Shown: in pieces, positions 8,168-16,865 of the stretch
Numbering within the stretch: position 1 is the first letter of the stretch
Layout of the letters: each line of letters begins with the position of its first letter
Assembly: GCF_002797375.1 (NCBI RefSeq)
Contig: NZ_KZ454941.1
Coordinates: 2,080,344-2,137,838 of the forward strand
Reading direction: 5' to 3'
Source of the DNA: Bacillus sp. FJAT-42315
GTDB lineage: Bacteria; Bacillota; Bacilli; Bacillales; Domibacillaceae
Length of the DNA stretch: 57,495 bases
Position numbers and translations under genes: made by a program
Notes under the pieces: generated by a model
What the model was told of the DNA's origin: nothing
Seen by the model: only the letters and a program-made list of their open reading frames with translations
Databases searched by the model: none

Positions 8168-8650
8168 TTAAATGATCACTTCAATGACAAACCAAGTAAT
8201 CATGATTCCTTGAATTAATGCTTTTGCGAGGGTGCCGCTTAAAAAGCCGACAAATGTCGCATACCCTACAAAGAATGCTTGTTTAACATCCTTTAAAATG
8301 ATGAGTTCCGTCACAAGTACAGCTACAAACGGAACGATTAGAATGCCAAAAGGTGGTATAACAAATGATCCAACAATAACGGCGACGGCTGCGACTCCTT
8401 CGCCCCATTTGGATCCCCCATATTTTTTGACAAAATAACTGTTGGCCAGCATATCCGCCACGAATATTAGCGCTGTAAATACCGCCATCGCAATCCAAAA
8501 CAAGATGGACAGCTCATCATTATTGATCCCGAAATGATAGAGAAGGAATCCTCCCCATATGACTAAAACGGATGGAATAATCGGGAAAATCAACCCAACA
8601 AAGCTTGCAATAAATAATACGACAATGCCGATCCAAATAGCGATAGACAT
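8168..8650 (-). CDS. DUF456 family membrane protein
   Basis: 160 residues from the ATG at 8650, which has AAAGGAG 8 nt upstream; an earlier ATG at 8683 would put the ribosome binding site inside the gene. Four to five hydrophobic segments with Gly- and Pro-rich turns (GLIFPIIPSVLVIWGG, KYGGSKWGEGVAAVAVIVG, PPFGILIVPFVAVLVTE) match the DUF456 pattern, as in B. subtilis YqgC. The function is unknown. It is monocistronic and ends in the shared terminator. Confidence 0.8.
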   Translation of the reverse strand: MSIAIWIGIVVLFIASFVGLIFPIIPSVLVIWGGFLLYHFGINNDELSILFWIAMAVFTALIFVADMLANSYFVKKYGGSKWGEGVAAVAVIVGSFVIPPFGILIVPFVAVLVTELIILKDVKQAFFVGYATFVGFLSGTLAKALIQGIMITWFVIEVII

Positions 8651-8774
8651 AAAGTTGCTCCTTTCTACTTCATCATAAAACACATTTGATGACTAGTTCT
8701 ATCCTTATATACGGATGGACATGCATAATGGTTCCCTTTAAAATTAAAAAATAAAGTATTAAGGAGATTTAATA

Positions 8775-9083
8775 ATGAATCAAAAAGAATTAGAAAAACA
8801 AATGATAGAAAATTATCAACGAGATGAGCAGATGATGATCTTAGTATTTGCTCAATGGTGTGTAAACCATGACCTTAACCCTGAAGAGTTATATGGGCGT
8901 GCTTATCCACAACAGATGGCCAATCCAGCCTTACAACAAGCCATCGATTTAACCGTACCGAAAGAAGAAGCGGGCGACATTCACGATGACACTTTATTAA
9001 ATGTTCTTTCACTATTCGGCAACGAAGAGCTCGCGTTTATTGTCACTGAGGAAATCGCTGCTCAACACAAACACAAGCTCTAA
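8775..9083 (+). CDS. Small conserved Bacillaceae protein of unknown function
   Basis: 102 residues with an AAGGAG ribosome binding site. It is soluble and rich in Glu, Gln and Leu, with no membrane segment or signal peptide. Motifs such as MMILVFAQWCVNHDLNPEELY and LLNVLSLFGNEELAFIVTEEI suggest an all-helical protein. I do not recognise a characterised family. It is flanked by terminators and probably transcribed alone. Confidence 0.65.
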   Translation: MNQKELEKQMIENYQRDEQMMILVFAQWCVNHDLNPEELYGRAYPQQMANPALQQAIDLTVPKEEAGDIHDDTLLNVLSLFGNEELAFIVTEEIAAQHKHKL

Positions 9084-9091
9084 AATACAGC

Positions 9092-9130
9092 GGCTGTCTC
9101 ATAAAAAGATGATTTATTTTTGAGACAGCC
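9092..9130. terminator. Bidirectional terminator
   Basis: GGCTGTCTCA (9092-9101) pairs perfectly with TGAGACAGCC (9121-9130), with A-rich and T-rich flanks, between convergent genes. Confidence 0.75.
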
Positions 9131-9142
9131 TTATCCTTTTAA

Positions 9143-11707
9143 TTACCACCTATTCCAGTATTGTTCTTGCCTTCTTTGATGACATGAATCGCATATTGGA
9201 AATCTGAAATCAGCTGGCAACCTTCTTTGACACTTCCGACATGTTTTATGAATATGTTTCACTTCTGTTTGTAACTGCTCATGCACCCGCTCACTAATCT
9301 CTTCTCGCATCCGTTCCCAATAAATCGCTTCTGTTGACTTATTTAACTTGTATAAAAACAGCAAGTGCAGACCGAGCGCTTTATAAGCAAGCTCCAACTC
9401 TTCTAAGCTGTTCGTTTTCCATTTCGGTTCAGGAAGTTCCGCCCCTTCCACAATCGCCTTCATCGTCATTAGCCATTGCTTCGTTAAACCAGAGTCCTTC
9501 GTTGAAAACGGCAAATGTAAAAAGCTATATAAATCCGACATGGAAAGCCTCGCTTCAATGTCACTACCAGCCACTAATGAATATAGTTCTTTTTCCTGTG
9601 TAAGCGCCGACTTTTTCGTTCCTTTTGGGCTTTTGAATTTTTCCCATAGTTCAAAAAAAGTTCCTAAATTGCGGTCATACGTTTGAAATCGATCAAACAC
9701 GCTCGGTGTCGGGGCAATCGCAAACGAGCTAACAGGGGTATCTTGTTTTTCTAAAAGGCTCATCATTTTTTTAATATCCGAAGTAAAGGCGACTTTTCCG
9801 ACGGGATACATTCCTTTACGACCCGCTCGGCCAGCAATTTGTTTTACTTCTTGTGACGTTAATCTCCTTCTTCTCGTCCCATCAAATTTTTCATTTTTTA
9901 AAAAGACGATACGGCGAATCGGTAAATTAACGCCCATTCCAATCGCATCCGTAGACACAATCACATTCGTTTTTCCATCGATAAACTGCTGCATTTGCTT
10001 CTTTCTCGTTTCCGGCGGCATACTTCCATAAATCATACTAACCGCATGCTTATTTCTTTTCAAACTCGCCGCTGTTTCCAGTACTTCTCTTCGTGAAAAA
10101 CAAACGAGAGCATCACCAGGTTCCACCTTAGAAAGCTTAAATGGCTTGGATTCCACTTGAAGGGGAAGCTCGCGCTCGTATTCAATCAGTTCATACTCAC
10201 TCTCTCCTAAAAGCTGAATAAGCATCTCTTTAATATTTTTACTACCAATAATATGTACTTCTTTCGCGTTCGCTTTCGTAATCGCTTTATACCAAGAAAA
10301 CCCGCGATCTTTATCTGCAAGCATTTGCGCTTCATCGATGACGATTAACTCATAAACATCTTTTTCATGGAACATCTCGACTGTGCAAGCAGCATGGCGG
10401 GCAGCAGGTTGAGTTTTTTCCTCTTCACCTGTTTTCAAAGAACAAGGAATTCCATCCTTATTTAATTTATCGTACACTTCTAGAGCTAGTAGACGAAGCG
10501 GAGCCAAATAAAGACCGCTACTCGCTTGTTTCATCCTTTGTAATGCCTGGTGTGTTTTTCCTGTATTGGTCTCACCAATATGTAGCACATATCGAACATT
10601 TCTCTCGACAGAAGGCTGATACTCTTGGCCAAAAAGCTCTGACAGCAACCGTTCTTCTTCTGCTTTTTTTCGCTCAAGCTCTGCCCGTTCAAATGCCTCT
10701 CGCTCTTCTCTTTCTTGTACATGTCGTTCATATATTTCTTGATGAATGCGCTCATCAAATGGTAGCTCAGCGATACTTAACAAATCCACCACATACTCTT
10801 CTAATAGTTGGTCAAATACGAGCGTCCCACTATCGACTAACGGATGGTCATAATACTCTAGTAACGCTTCTTCTGTTAGTGGCTGTTGAAATACCTCTTC
10901 ATATTCTGCTTTTACAGAAGCCGGGATATGCTCCATCAGCACCTCTAATGTGCGCTCAATCCACTCTTGTTCAAAAAACTCAATATAACGGTCATTATAC
11001 GTTTCGTATTCAACTTCCTCTCTTCCCCAATCGAATGTTCGTTGAAATTCCCCCGTACATTCATACGAAAACTCTTCTAAGCTTGAATACTTCTCTGAAT
11101 CAAAATGACCATCCTCCACTAATTCATGCTCAAAAGGATAGATTTCCACAAGGTTGTATTTTGTTTCTTGCAAATTCTCAGCTAATTGTTTAGCAAATAG
11201 ATGTCGAAAGCTTAAATATAAGTAAGTATCCTGCTCGTCTAAAATACGTTCGACGATGGGTTCCAGTTGTTGAAGTAGTTCTTGTTGTTTTCTTTGTTGA
11301 CGCAGCTCTTGCTCGTATTTTAAATAATTTATTCTCGCTTGTTCATATGTAGTAGACCATGTAAGTTCATTTTGAAATTTATGTTGTAACCAGTTGATGA
11401 CATCAAAAGGTTGATAGCTTCTAATTTCCGTACGAAATAGTTGATTAACTAATTTTCGATTCCCTTCCTCGATATTGATTCCTTTTTCATTTAAATATTT
11501 TCTTTTCTCTTTCCTCGAAAGCTCGTTTGATGCTTTATTGACCCAGACATTTAACCAAATTTGCTCAGCGAACTCTCCTCTTTCTAACAAATATTGTTCA
11601 AAGGTTGGCATTGTCTCTTGTCTACCGAGGTAGCGACTAATATCTTGACGAACTTTTTTTTTCGTTAATTTTACCGCTTTTTCATATGTTTCGACCCATT
11701 TAGTCAT
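9143..11707 (-). CDS. SUV3-like DEAD/DEAH-box RNA helicase with C-terminal zinc ribbon
   Basis: 854 residues. Residues 1-370 are a charged, helical N-terminal region, coiled-coil in places (many Glu, Arg and Gln), unlike any domain I recognise. The helicase core starts near residue 375 with Walker A GETNTGKTHQAL and continues with APLRLLALEVYDKL and Walker B VIDEAQMLAD (DEAQ rather than DEAD). Motifs V and VI are VSTDAIGMGVNLPI and QIAGRAGRKG. This order and the GETNTGKT motif are typical of SUV3, the mitochondrial degradosome helicase. The C-terminus has a four-Cys zinc ribbon (CRKC...CDSC). The substrate is unknown; RNA unwinding is inferred from the family. A perfect palindrome lies just upstream of the start. 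Confidence 0.82.
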   Translation of the reverse strand: MTKWVETYEKAVKLTKKKVRQDISRYLGRQETMPTFEQYLLERGEFAEQIWLNVWVNKASNELSRKEKRKYLNEKGINIEEGNRKLVNQLFRTEIRSYQPFDVINWLQHKFQNELTWSTTYEQARINYLKYEQELRQQRKQQELLQQLEPIVERILDEQDTYLYLSFRHLFAKQLAENLQETKYNLVEIYPFEHELVEDGHFDSEKYSSLEEFSYECTGEFQRTFDWGREEVEYETYNDRYIEFFEQEWIERTLEVLMEHIPASVKAEYEEVFQQPLTEEALLEYYDHPLVDSGTLVFDQLLEEYVVDLLSIAELPFDERIHQEIYERHVQEREEREAFERAELERKKAEEERLLSELFGQEYQPSVERNVRYVLHIGETNTGKTHQALQRMKQASSGLYLAPLRLLALEVYDKLNKDGIPCSLKTGEEEKTQPAARHAACTVEMFHEKDVYELIVIDEAQMLADKDRGFSWYKAITKANAKEVHIIGSKNIKEMLIQLLGESEYELIEYERELPLQVESKPFKLSKVEPGDALVCFSRREVLETAASLKRNKHAVSMIYGSMPPETRKKQMQQFIDGKTNVIVSTDAIGMGVNLPIRRIVFLKNEKFDGTRRRRLTSQEVKQIAGRAGRKGMYPVGKVAFTSDIKKMMSLLEKQDTPVSSFAIAPTPSVFDRFQTYDRNLGTFFELWEKFKSPKGTKKSALTQEKELYSLVAGSDIEARLSMSDLYSFLHLPFSTKDSGLTKQWLMTMKAIVEGAELPEPKWKTNSLEELELAYKALGLHLLFLYKLNKSTEAIYWERMREEISERVHEQLQTEVKHIHKTCRKCQRRLPADFRFPICDSCHQRRQEQYWNRW

Positions 11708-11735
11708 TTGTATCTCCTTTTTTATCTTATCAAAT

Positions 11736-11762
11736 TTCTTATTGAAGTAACTTCAATAAGAA
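11736..11762. repeat. 27-bp perfect palindrome upstream of the helicase
   Basis: TTCTTATTGAAGT, a single central A, then the exact complement ACTTCAATAAGAA. It ends 29 bp before the helicase start codon and 40 bp after the stop of the AlkD-like gene. It could be an operator over the helicase promoter or a tight-loop terminator for the AlkD-like gene; the T-tract after the stem is poor (ATTTGATAAG), which favours the operator reading. Confidence 0.5.
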
Positions 11763-11801
11763 GAGTGTCAATCCTTCTCAGATCAACACCCCGACACGCA
11801 G

Positions 11802-12509
11802 CTAACATCTTACATATTTTCGTTTGAAACCGAGCCTCCCTCTATCTATTTCTTTTTGAATACTTTCGTAAGCATTGAGGAAACTGCTTTTTTTCTTGTC
11901 CCGTTTGACTTCTACTGTACCTACTGCCTTGGCGGTCTCAACTGCCTTTTCATGTAGCGGTAGATAGGAAATCCCCACGGTATATAGAAAATTATTCATA
12001 GCGGATTTTGCTCGTTCTGGTGAATCATGAATCGTATTTTTTACCATATCAAGCATAGCAGAAATTTTACTTTCGGAGAATTCAGTATCTTTGCGATTCC
12101 CTAACAGCCAGCAGTAGCAACTCCAGCCTGCTGACATTCTCAGTTCTTCACCGCTTGCGATCCATTTATCAGCAACATCTTGTGCAATATCTGACTCGGA
12201 TAAAGTGACTGCCACCACGTAATCAGACAGCATATAAAAATACGCTCCATCCATCCAACGATCAAAATCCGATTCAGTCATAGCTTTTGGATCTGCAATA
12301 ATGCCTGCAAAGTACATGGCATCATAATTACCTGTGGCATACAGTTCTTCTGCTAAACATTGATTTCTTTTGATTTTTTTTGCAATTGGTTTCATAGCGC
12401 CTGTAGCCACACCAAAAATCGGCTCGTGCGCACCGTTGGATATATACATTTTTTTAGATCGTTCTTTACCGAGGGCTTCAAGATTCTGCATAACTGTTTC
12501 GGCATCCAT
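11802..12509 (-). CDS. DNA alkylation repair family protein (AlkD-like HEAT repeats)
   Basis: 235 residues, start with GGAAGGGAG upstream. It is predicted all-helical and resembles the DNA alkylation repair family built of HEAT-like repeats (GVATGAMKPIAKKIKRNQ, AEELYATGNYDAMYFAGIIADPK, WIASGEELRMSAGWSCYCWLLG, AMNNFLYTVGISY). AlkD-type enzymes excise positively charged alkylated bases. Many family members lack proven activity, so glycosylase function is inferred. It is monocistronic, and Gly/Arg/Lys at its end give a basic tail (RGRLGFKRKYVRC). Confidence 0.75.
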   Translation of the reverse strand: MDAETVMQNLEALGKERSKKMYISNGAHEPIFGVATGAMKPIAKKIKRNQCLAEELYATGNYDAMYFAGIIADPKAMTESDFDRWMDGAYFYMLSDYVVAVTLSESDIAQDVADKWIASGEELRMSAGWSCYCWLLGNRKDTEFSESKISAMLDMVKNTIHDSPERAKSAMNNFLYTVGISYLPLHEKAVETAKAVGTVEVKRDKKKSSFLNAYESIQKEIDRGRLGFKRKYVRC

Positions 12510-12823
12510 TGGGCGTTAACTCCCTTCCTTATTATATCAACCAATTTATTTATATTCTTTAGTTAGCTGAGAAGCCGTAAAACTTGTTTTCAACGTACGA
12601 TACATGAAATCCCCTCTCTTGTCATCATTATAAAACGAACGTATGATCCTATCAAGATCAAATAGAAAACTCTATCCTTTTTTCTTTCGACAAGGATGGG
12701 GAAGGAGAATTCTCTCGGATTATGTTAAAAACTACAGAAACGACTTGATGGTTACTTTACACCCTTCTTATAAGAAATACAAAAACGCCCCTTTCACTTG
12801 CAGAGGCGTCTCGCTTCTTATAG
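12510..12823. other. Intergenic stretch without a convincing gene
   Basis: 314 bases. The right end holds the terminator of the SDR gene. An open frame on the plus strand starting at 12643 runs into the SDR gene, lacks a ribosome binding site and has no recognisable composition, so it is not called. The AlkD-like promoter is presumably at 12520-12600, but no clear -35/-10 pair was identified. Confidence 0.5.
12785..12809 (-). terminator. Intrinsic terminator of the SDR gene
   Basis: On the minus strand GACGCC...GGCGT forms the stem (ACGCC 12785-12789, GGCGT 12805-12809, with AG/CT extension) and is followed by TTTTTG. Confidence 0.75.
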
Positions 12824-13909
12824 TTACTGGTTCACTAACACTTGATCTGTTTTCTTGCCATTCCGCTTTTGAAAACCATGAACGATTCGTAAAAGCATGT
12901 CTTTGTCCATGCGAAGATGCTCTTCTTTGCCTTGTTGTAGCAACTCTTTCGTATGGCCATCATGGAAAACAATCGAACGATTTAAATAGTCTTTAAACAC
13001 TTCTAACGGTTCATTCATTTTTTGCTCCCGGCTCGACAGGCTGTCCTTTTGCTCGTACGGTGTGATCTCAACCGAATAAAAGTCAAAGGCTTCTTTAACC
13101 GTTTCTAACACTTCCTTATTGGTCGGCGGTGCAGGGTTCGTAATATTATAGATCGTATTGCTTTTTCCATATACTAAACCTAATGCCAATACTTTCGTGA
13201 CATAATCAACAGGCACAATGTTTGAAACAGCGTCCTTTTCCATTAACAAATGGAAGATTTCTTGTTCGTGATTTGGCTTTCTTTTCGCTTTTTTCTTTAA
13301 TAATTCAATCGTACGTAAGATGCCATAAAGGCCAAAGGTAGTATCCGCTTCCCCTGTCTGTGAATCACCAATAATGATCGCCGGACGCATAATCATCACA
13401 TCGAAACGATCACTAGCCGACATAACTAAATGCTCGGCATGGCACTTGCTTTCTTCATAAGAATTAATAAACGTCGATTGAAGAGGATAAAGAGATTCGA
13501 TTCCTTCTGTCCGCTTCCCTAATGTGTAGGCTGTGCTAACATGAAAGAATGTTTTCGCCTGAACGAGTTCAGCAAAATCCAGCACCCGCTTCGTTCCTTC
13601 TACGTTCATCTCAAAAGATGCCTCGCGATCATTTTCATCAAAAGAAAGAAGAGCAGCCGTGTGATATACGGCATCGATTTGTCCGTTCAATGATTGTAGC
13701 TTAGATGATTCGATCCCTAAAAGCGCTTTCGTTAATTCCCCTTCTACTGGATGCACATTTGCTCGATGCTCGACCTTTAATGTTTGCACGAGCGCATCAA
13801 ACTTCTTTACATTTCGTACTAAAGCATAAATGTGATGCCCCTGTTCTACTAATCTTTTAATTAAATTAGAACCGAGAAAACCCGTTCCACCTGTAATAAA
13901 AATATTCAA
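12824..13909 (-). CDS. Extended SDR / NAD(P)-dependent thioester-reductase-like oxidoreductase
   Basis: 361 residues from the TTG at 13909, giving MNIFITGGTGFLGSNLIKRL; AAGGAAGAGG lies just upstream, whereas the GTG six codons earlier has no site of its own. The Rossmann motif TGGTGFLG, the YxxxK catalytic pair (SYEESKCHAE) and the male-sterility/NAD_binding_4 pattern (AVYHTAALLSF, VEGTKRVLDFA, FFHVSTAYTLGKR) are present. Related domains reduce thioesters or modify sugars and lipids; the substrate here is unknown. It stands alone. Confidence 0.75.
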   Translation of the reverse strand: MNIFITGGTGFLGSNLIKRLVEQGHHIYALVRNVKKFDALVQTLKVEHRANVHPVEGELTKALLGIESSKLQSLNGQIDAVYHTAALLSFDENDREASFEMNVEGTKRVLDFAELVQAKTFFHVSTAYTLGKRTEGIESLYPLQSTFINSYEESKCHAEHLVMSASDRFDVMIMRPAIIIGDSQTGEADTTFGLYGILRTIELLKKKAKRKPNHEQEIFHLLMEKDAVSNIVPVDYVTKVLALGLVYGKSNTIYNITNPAPPTNKEVLETVKEAFDFYSVEITPYEQKDSLSSREQKMNEPLEVFKDYLNRSIVFHDGHTKELLQQGKEEHLRMDKDMLLRIVHGFQKRNGKKTDQVLVNQ

Positions 13910-14638
13910 ACGTCCTCTTCCTTTCACTAATTCAAACTTCTATAAAGAGAATGAGTGAAACATTCATCTCATTCTGTACGTTGTTTCTATCATGGGAATG
14001 CTTATAATTCACCATTTCTCAGTATAGCATAGTTTAACATGAATGATAGGATATGTTTCGATAAAGTGAAACTTCAATTAGTAATGAAAAATTCTTGACA
14101 CACAAAAATAGAAGGTGAAGCAAATGGTCGTACTTTACATCACCTTCTTGAAAAAATCTATTACACCGCTGTGTAGTATTCTAGACACAAACGATGTATC
14201 ATCAATTGCTAGAAAGCATCCTACTTTTGCTGCCTGTTTTGATGAAGGCTTATTATTGTTGGTTTAGAATAAAGCTACAAATGTTGATTTTATAATGGAA
14301 GAAACCCAAGCATTTTGAAAAAAGATTGATCAAAATGGATTCTTTTCTTTTTGAATGAACTTCTCCGTTTATAAAATGGTTTGATCAAAACTCACTTAGA
14401 GTTCTTTAATTTAAAGAGGCAAAGTATCGCAACTGTTTTACAAACATCGTGACTTTATTCAAAAAATCGCGTCATTTTTATAAACTTCGTAACTTTATTT
14501 TATAGCCATAGAAGGGGATCATAGACAATTAATGTAGCAAATACACAGCACTTTCAGGTAGACAAGTGATGTCTCGTGTAATGTTTGAACTCTTTGACGG
14601 GAGACATTATAAAGATTTCAAGCTATACAATTCCACGT
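13910..14638. other. Gene-poor stretch with inverted and tandem repeats
   Basis: 729 bases without a convincing gene. It contains an inverted repeat AGAAGGTGA...TCACCTTCT near 14110-14148, the four-unit tandem repeat listed separately, and ATGTCTC...GAGACAT near 14569-14608. A 42-codon open stretch on the minus strand near 14130-14260 has no start and no recognisable family. Confidence 0.5.
14426..14505. repeat. Four 20-bp imperfect tandem repeats
   Basis: Exact 20-base periodicity: units at 14426-14445, 14446-14465, 14466-14485 and 14486-14505. The approximate consensus is WTCGYRACTTTATTTWAAAC: each unit starts with ATCG or TTCG and is followed by a T-rich then A-rich tract. No rep or recombinase gene is next to it. 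Confidence 0.7.
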
Positions 14639-15001
14639 TTATTTGATGACCTTAATCCAATAAGCATTCGCACGCCCTGGAGAAGTAAGTTGAACTTTTC
14701 CATCAAAATAAATTTTCACCTTTTGCTCAGGTTTTAACTTATTGGCTGGAACATACCAAGGTAATTGGAAAATCGTTCCCTCGTTTTCGTAAGTAGCAAA
14801 TACATTATTCTTTAGTTTTTTATATTTAGAAATATCTTCAACAACTAGTATTTGTGTCCCTTTGCCCTCAGCTTCAGTAGAAATATTAGCAATATAGCCA
14901 AACTCGGTAGGTGTGAAATAAAAGAAAGCACCCCCCAAAAATAGTAAAATAGAGAAGAGTCCTAAAATAAAAATAGATATTCGTTTTTTGACTGTGTTCA
15001 A
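14639..15001 (-). CDS. Membrane-anchored extracytoplasmic protein, DUF3221/YobA-like
   Basis: 120 residues from a TTG at 15001 with AAGGAAGG 9 nt upstream. Residues 8-29 are a single N-terminal hydrophobic segment (ISIFILGLFSILLFLGGAFF). The small beta-rich domain that follows has ILVVEDISKYKKLKN and KVKIYFDGKVQLTSPGRANAYWIKVI, the layout of the DUF3221 family. The function is unknown. It follows the truncated gene at 15030, 28 bp away, probably as the second gene of a former operon. Confidence 0.6.
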   Translation of the reverse strand: MNTVKKRISIFILGLFSILLFLGGAFFYFTPTEFGYIANISTEAEGKGTQILVVEDISKYKKLKNNVFATYENEGTIFQLPWYVPANKLKPEQKVKIYFDGKVQLTSPGRANAYWIKVIK

Positions 15002-15029
15002 TTTAATGTTCCTTCCTTTTTAATCTGTA

Positions 15030-15523
15030 TTATATCTTAGACTTAAATGTTAAAAAGTTATTGAATAACCATAAAAGTAAATTTTCAGAGATTATTTTTA
15101 AGTCAAGTTGATTGGTTTCTTCATTTAATTCTAGTCTATATTTTTCATTTATATCAAGTTGATTGGCATATTTTTTAAAGTCATTCTGCATTTTAACTAG
15201 TTCTTTATTTGAATATTTTACAGGCTTAATTAAAATGTCATCAGGATCTTTTTTCTTTAACTTCATAGCAACTTCTTTTAATGACCTTTCATTACTCAAA
15301 GTATTTACAGATTGAGAGTGTTCTTTGTACTGAATCACCATTCTATTTCCAGTAAAATAATAGTCACCTTCTTCCTCAATGTTTTTCATAGTTTTATTAA
15401 AGCTCTTTAATTCTTCCTCTAATTCTTTTAATATTTCTTGTTGGTGTATTCCGTCGTCAATAATCTTTTGGTTTTGGCTATCTAATTCTGAAAAACTTTC
15501 AGCATTTGCGACTTGAAAATCAA
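15030..15523 (-). pseudogene. Hypothetical protein gene with its 5' end replaced by the IS605-group element
   Basis: About 164 residues of native sequence remain, starting with IDFQVANAESFSELDSQNQKII. The frame upstream runs straight into the right end of the element, where it picks up a GTG and four IS-encoded residues, the same GEGS residues that precede the fragment next to the second copy. Beyond the element the original frame meets a TAA within a few codons, so the true start has been lost. The remaining protein is charged, Lys/Glu-rich and partly coiled-coil, with no recognised domain. It might still be translated from an internal start such as the Met of MKNIEEEGDYYF. Confidence 0.55.
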
Positions 15524-15679
15524 TTGAACCCTCCCCCACTTAACGCTCTTACGAGTCGTTTGAAGTGGGGGATTCTGTTTCCTGCGAACACCAGTGTATC
15601 CACCAGTTATTGAGCAGGCTTTCCTCCGCAGTTCCTGCGGTTAGGTCGTCCAAGCGGCTTACGCCTCCGACAGTCTATT
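15524..15679 (-). ncRNA. Predicted omega (reRNA) scaffold at the right end of copy 1
   Basis: TnpB-guiding RNAs overlap the 3' end of tnpB and run to the right end of the element. Here that segment holds the hairpin CCGCAG/CTGCGG and a terminal stem CCCCCACTT/AAGTGGGGG with an inner AACGACTC/GAGCGTT helix, ending ...GGGTTCAA. The guide would be the adjacent host sequence on the minus strand, beginning TTGATTTTCAAGTCGC. Presence and 5' end are inferred. Confidence 0.55.
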
Positions 15680-16780
15680 TCAATTTATTAGCCTTAATGC
15701 TTCCTTTTTAAGATTTGTAGCTGCATTGATATCCCGGTCATGGTCTGTGCCGCAAGAAGGACAAGTCCATTGACGTAAGGCGAGACGTTTCACTTCTTTA
15801 TGCTGATGACCACAAGAAGAACATAGTTGAGAACTCGCAAACGTCTTGGATACGACAACGATTTGCTTTCCATACCATTTCGCCTTATATTCAAGCATTT
15901 CTCGAAATTGCGACCACGATGCTTCGCTAATGGCTTTCGATAGCTTTTCGTTTTTTAGCATATTTGACACTTGCAAATCTTCTATGCCTACAATGTCGTG
16001 ATTTTTGACAATATAGGTAGAGATTTTGTCTAAATAGTCTTTTCTTGCGTTGGTGATTTTTTCATGAATACGAGCTACTTTGATTCTTGCTTTGTTCCAA
16101 TTAGAACCGCCTTTTGTTCGTCTACTCATCACTTGTTGGGCTTTAGCTAGTTTTTGCTCCAATGCGCGGAAGAATTTTGGATTATGAAACTTTTGCCCAT
16201 TACTTAATATTGCAAAATCACTTAACCCTACATCCACTCCAACAGAAGAATTAGTCTTAGGTAATTCTTTCACTTTTGTTTCTGTAAGAATGGATACAAA
16301 GTACTTTCGGCTTGGATTCCGTCTGATTGTTACATTTAAAATCCTACCTTCTATTTCTCTGCTTTTGGCAAATTTAACAAATCCGAGTTTAGGCAATTTG
16401 ATCGTATGTTCGACGATAGCGATGTTCCCGTTTGTGTGTTTCGTTTTGTAGGATTGAACTTTGTTCTTTTTGGACTTAAAACGAGGAGCGTCATTTTGTT
16501 GGTTGAAAAAGCGGTCAAACACATCTGAGAGGTTTTCCAGAGAAGACTGCAAAGCAATACTGTCTGGCTCTTTCAGCCACACAATTTCTTTCTTCAGTTG
16601 TGTGAGTTGTTTCGAACATTTGTTGAAAGACAGACCTTTTCCTGTCTGTTTATAAGTATCATTCCAAAGAGATAGGAAATGATTAAAGACAAATCGACTG
16701 GAGCCAATGGTTTTGTTGATCAGAATCGCTTGTTTTTCTGTCGGATAGATACGAAACTTATAGGCTTTATGAACGATCAT
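15680..16780 (-). CDS. tnpB: RNA-guided endonuclease TnpB (IS605 OrfB family)
   Basis: 366 residues from the ATG at 16780, preceded by AGGAGGTGA; an upstream ATG would add seven residues without a better site. An N-terminal HTH_OrfB_IS605 region ([28 protein letters not shown]) precedes a RuvC fold with Asp in [10 protein letters not shown], Glu in [10 protein letters not shown] and Asp in DRDINAATN. The C-terminal zinc ribbon has CSSC and CPSC. All catalytic residues are intact, so it should be an active omega-RNA-guided nuclease. It is transcribed away from the RHH gene. Confidence 0.93.
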   Translation of the reverse strand: MIVHKAYKFRIYPTEKQAILINKTIGSSRFVFNHFLSLWNDTYKQTGKGLSFNKCSKQLTQLKKEIVWLKEPDSIALQSSLENLSDVFDRFFNQQNDAPRFKSKKNKVQSYKTKHTNGNIAIVEHTIKLPKLGFVKFAKSREIEGRILNVTIRRNPSRKYFVSILTETKVKELPKTNSSVGVDVGLSDFAILSNGQKFHNPKFFRALEQKLAKAQQVMSRRTKGGSNWNKARIKVARIHEKITNARKDYLDKISTYIVKNHDIVGIEDLQVSNMLKNEKLSKAISEASWSQFREMLEYKAKWYGKQIVVVSKTFASSQLCSSCGHQHKEVKRLALRQWTCPSCGTDHDRDINAATNLKKEALRLIN

Positions 16781-16808
16781 GAGTTTCACCTCCTCATCCA
16801 TTATGTTA

Positions 16809-16850
16809 TGATATACATATTATACCAATTAAGATGTTATTTGTATATCA
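16809..16850. promoter_or_regulatory. Inverted repeat between tnpB and the RHH gene (copy 1)
   Basis: TGATATACA (16809-16817) and TGTATATCA (16842-16850) form perfect 9-bp arms with a 24-bp spacer. The spacer holds TATAAT (minus strand), a -10 candidate for tnpB. Seven bases of each arm are kept in copy 2 although the spacer differs. A likely operator for the RHH protein. Confidence 0.5.
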
Positions 16851-16865
16851 TTTAGGGGTGAAAAC

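Noticed and set aside
10543-11193. Long open frame (216 codons) on the plus strand inside the helicase gene
   Set aside because: It is antisense to the clearly coding N-terminal region of the helicase, has no ribosome binding site and shows no protein-like motif.
12643-12996. 117-codon open frame on the plus strand
   Set aside because: It runs through the SDR terminator into the SDR gene on the opposite strand and has no start signal.
14130-14260. Possible decayed coding remnant on the minus strand (AAKVGCFLAIDDTSF...)
   Set aside because: A 42-codon open stretch between two stop codons without a start or family match; this length occurs by chance.
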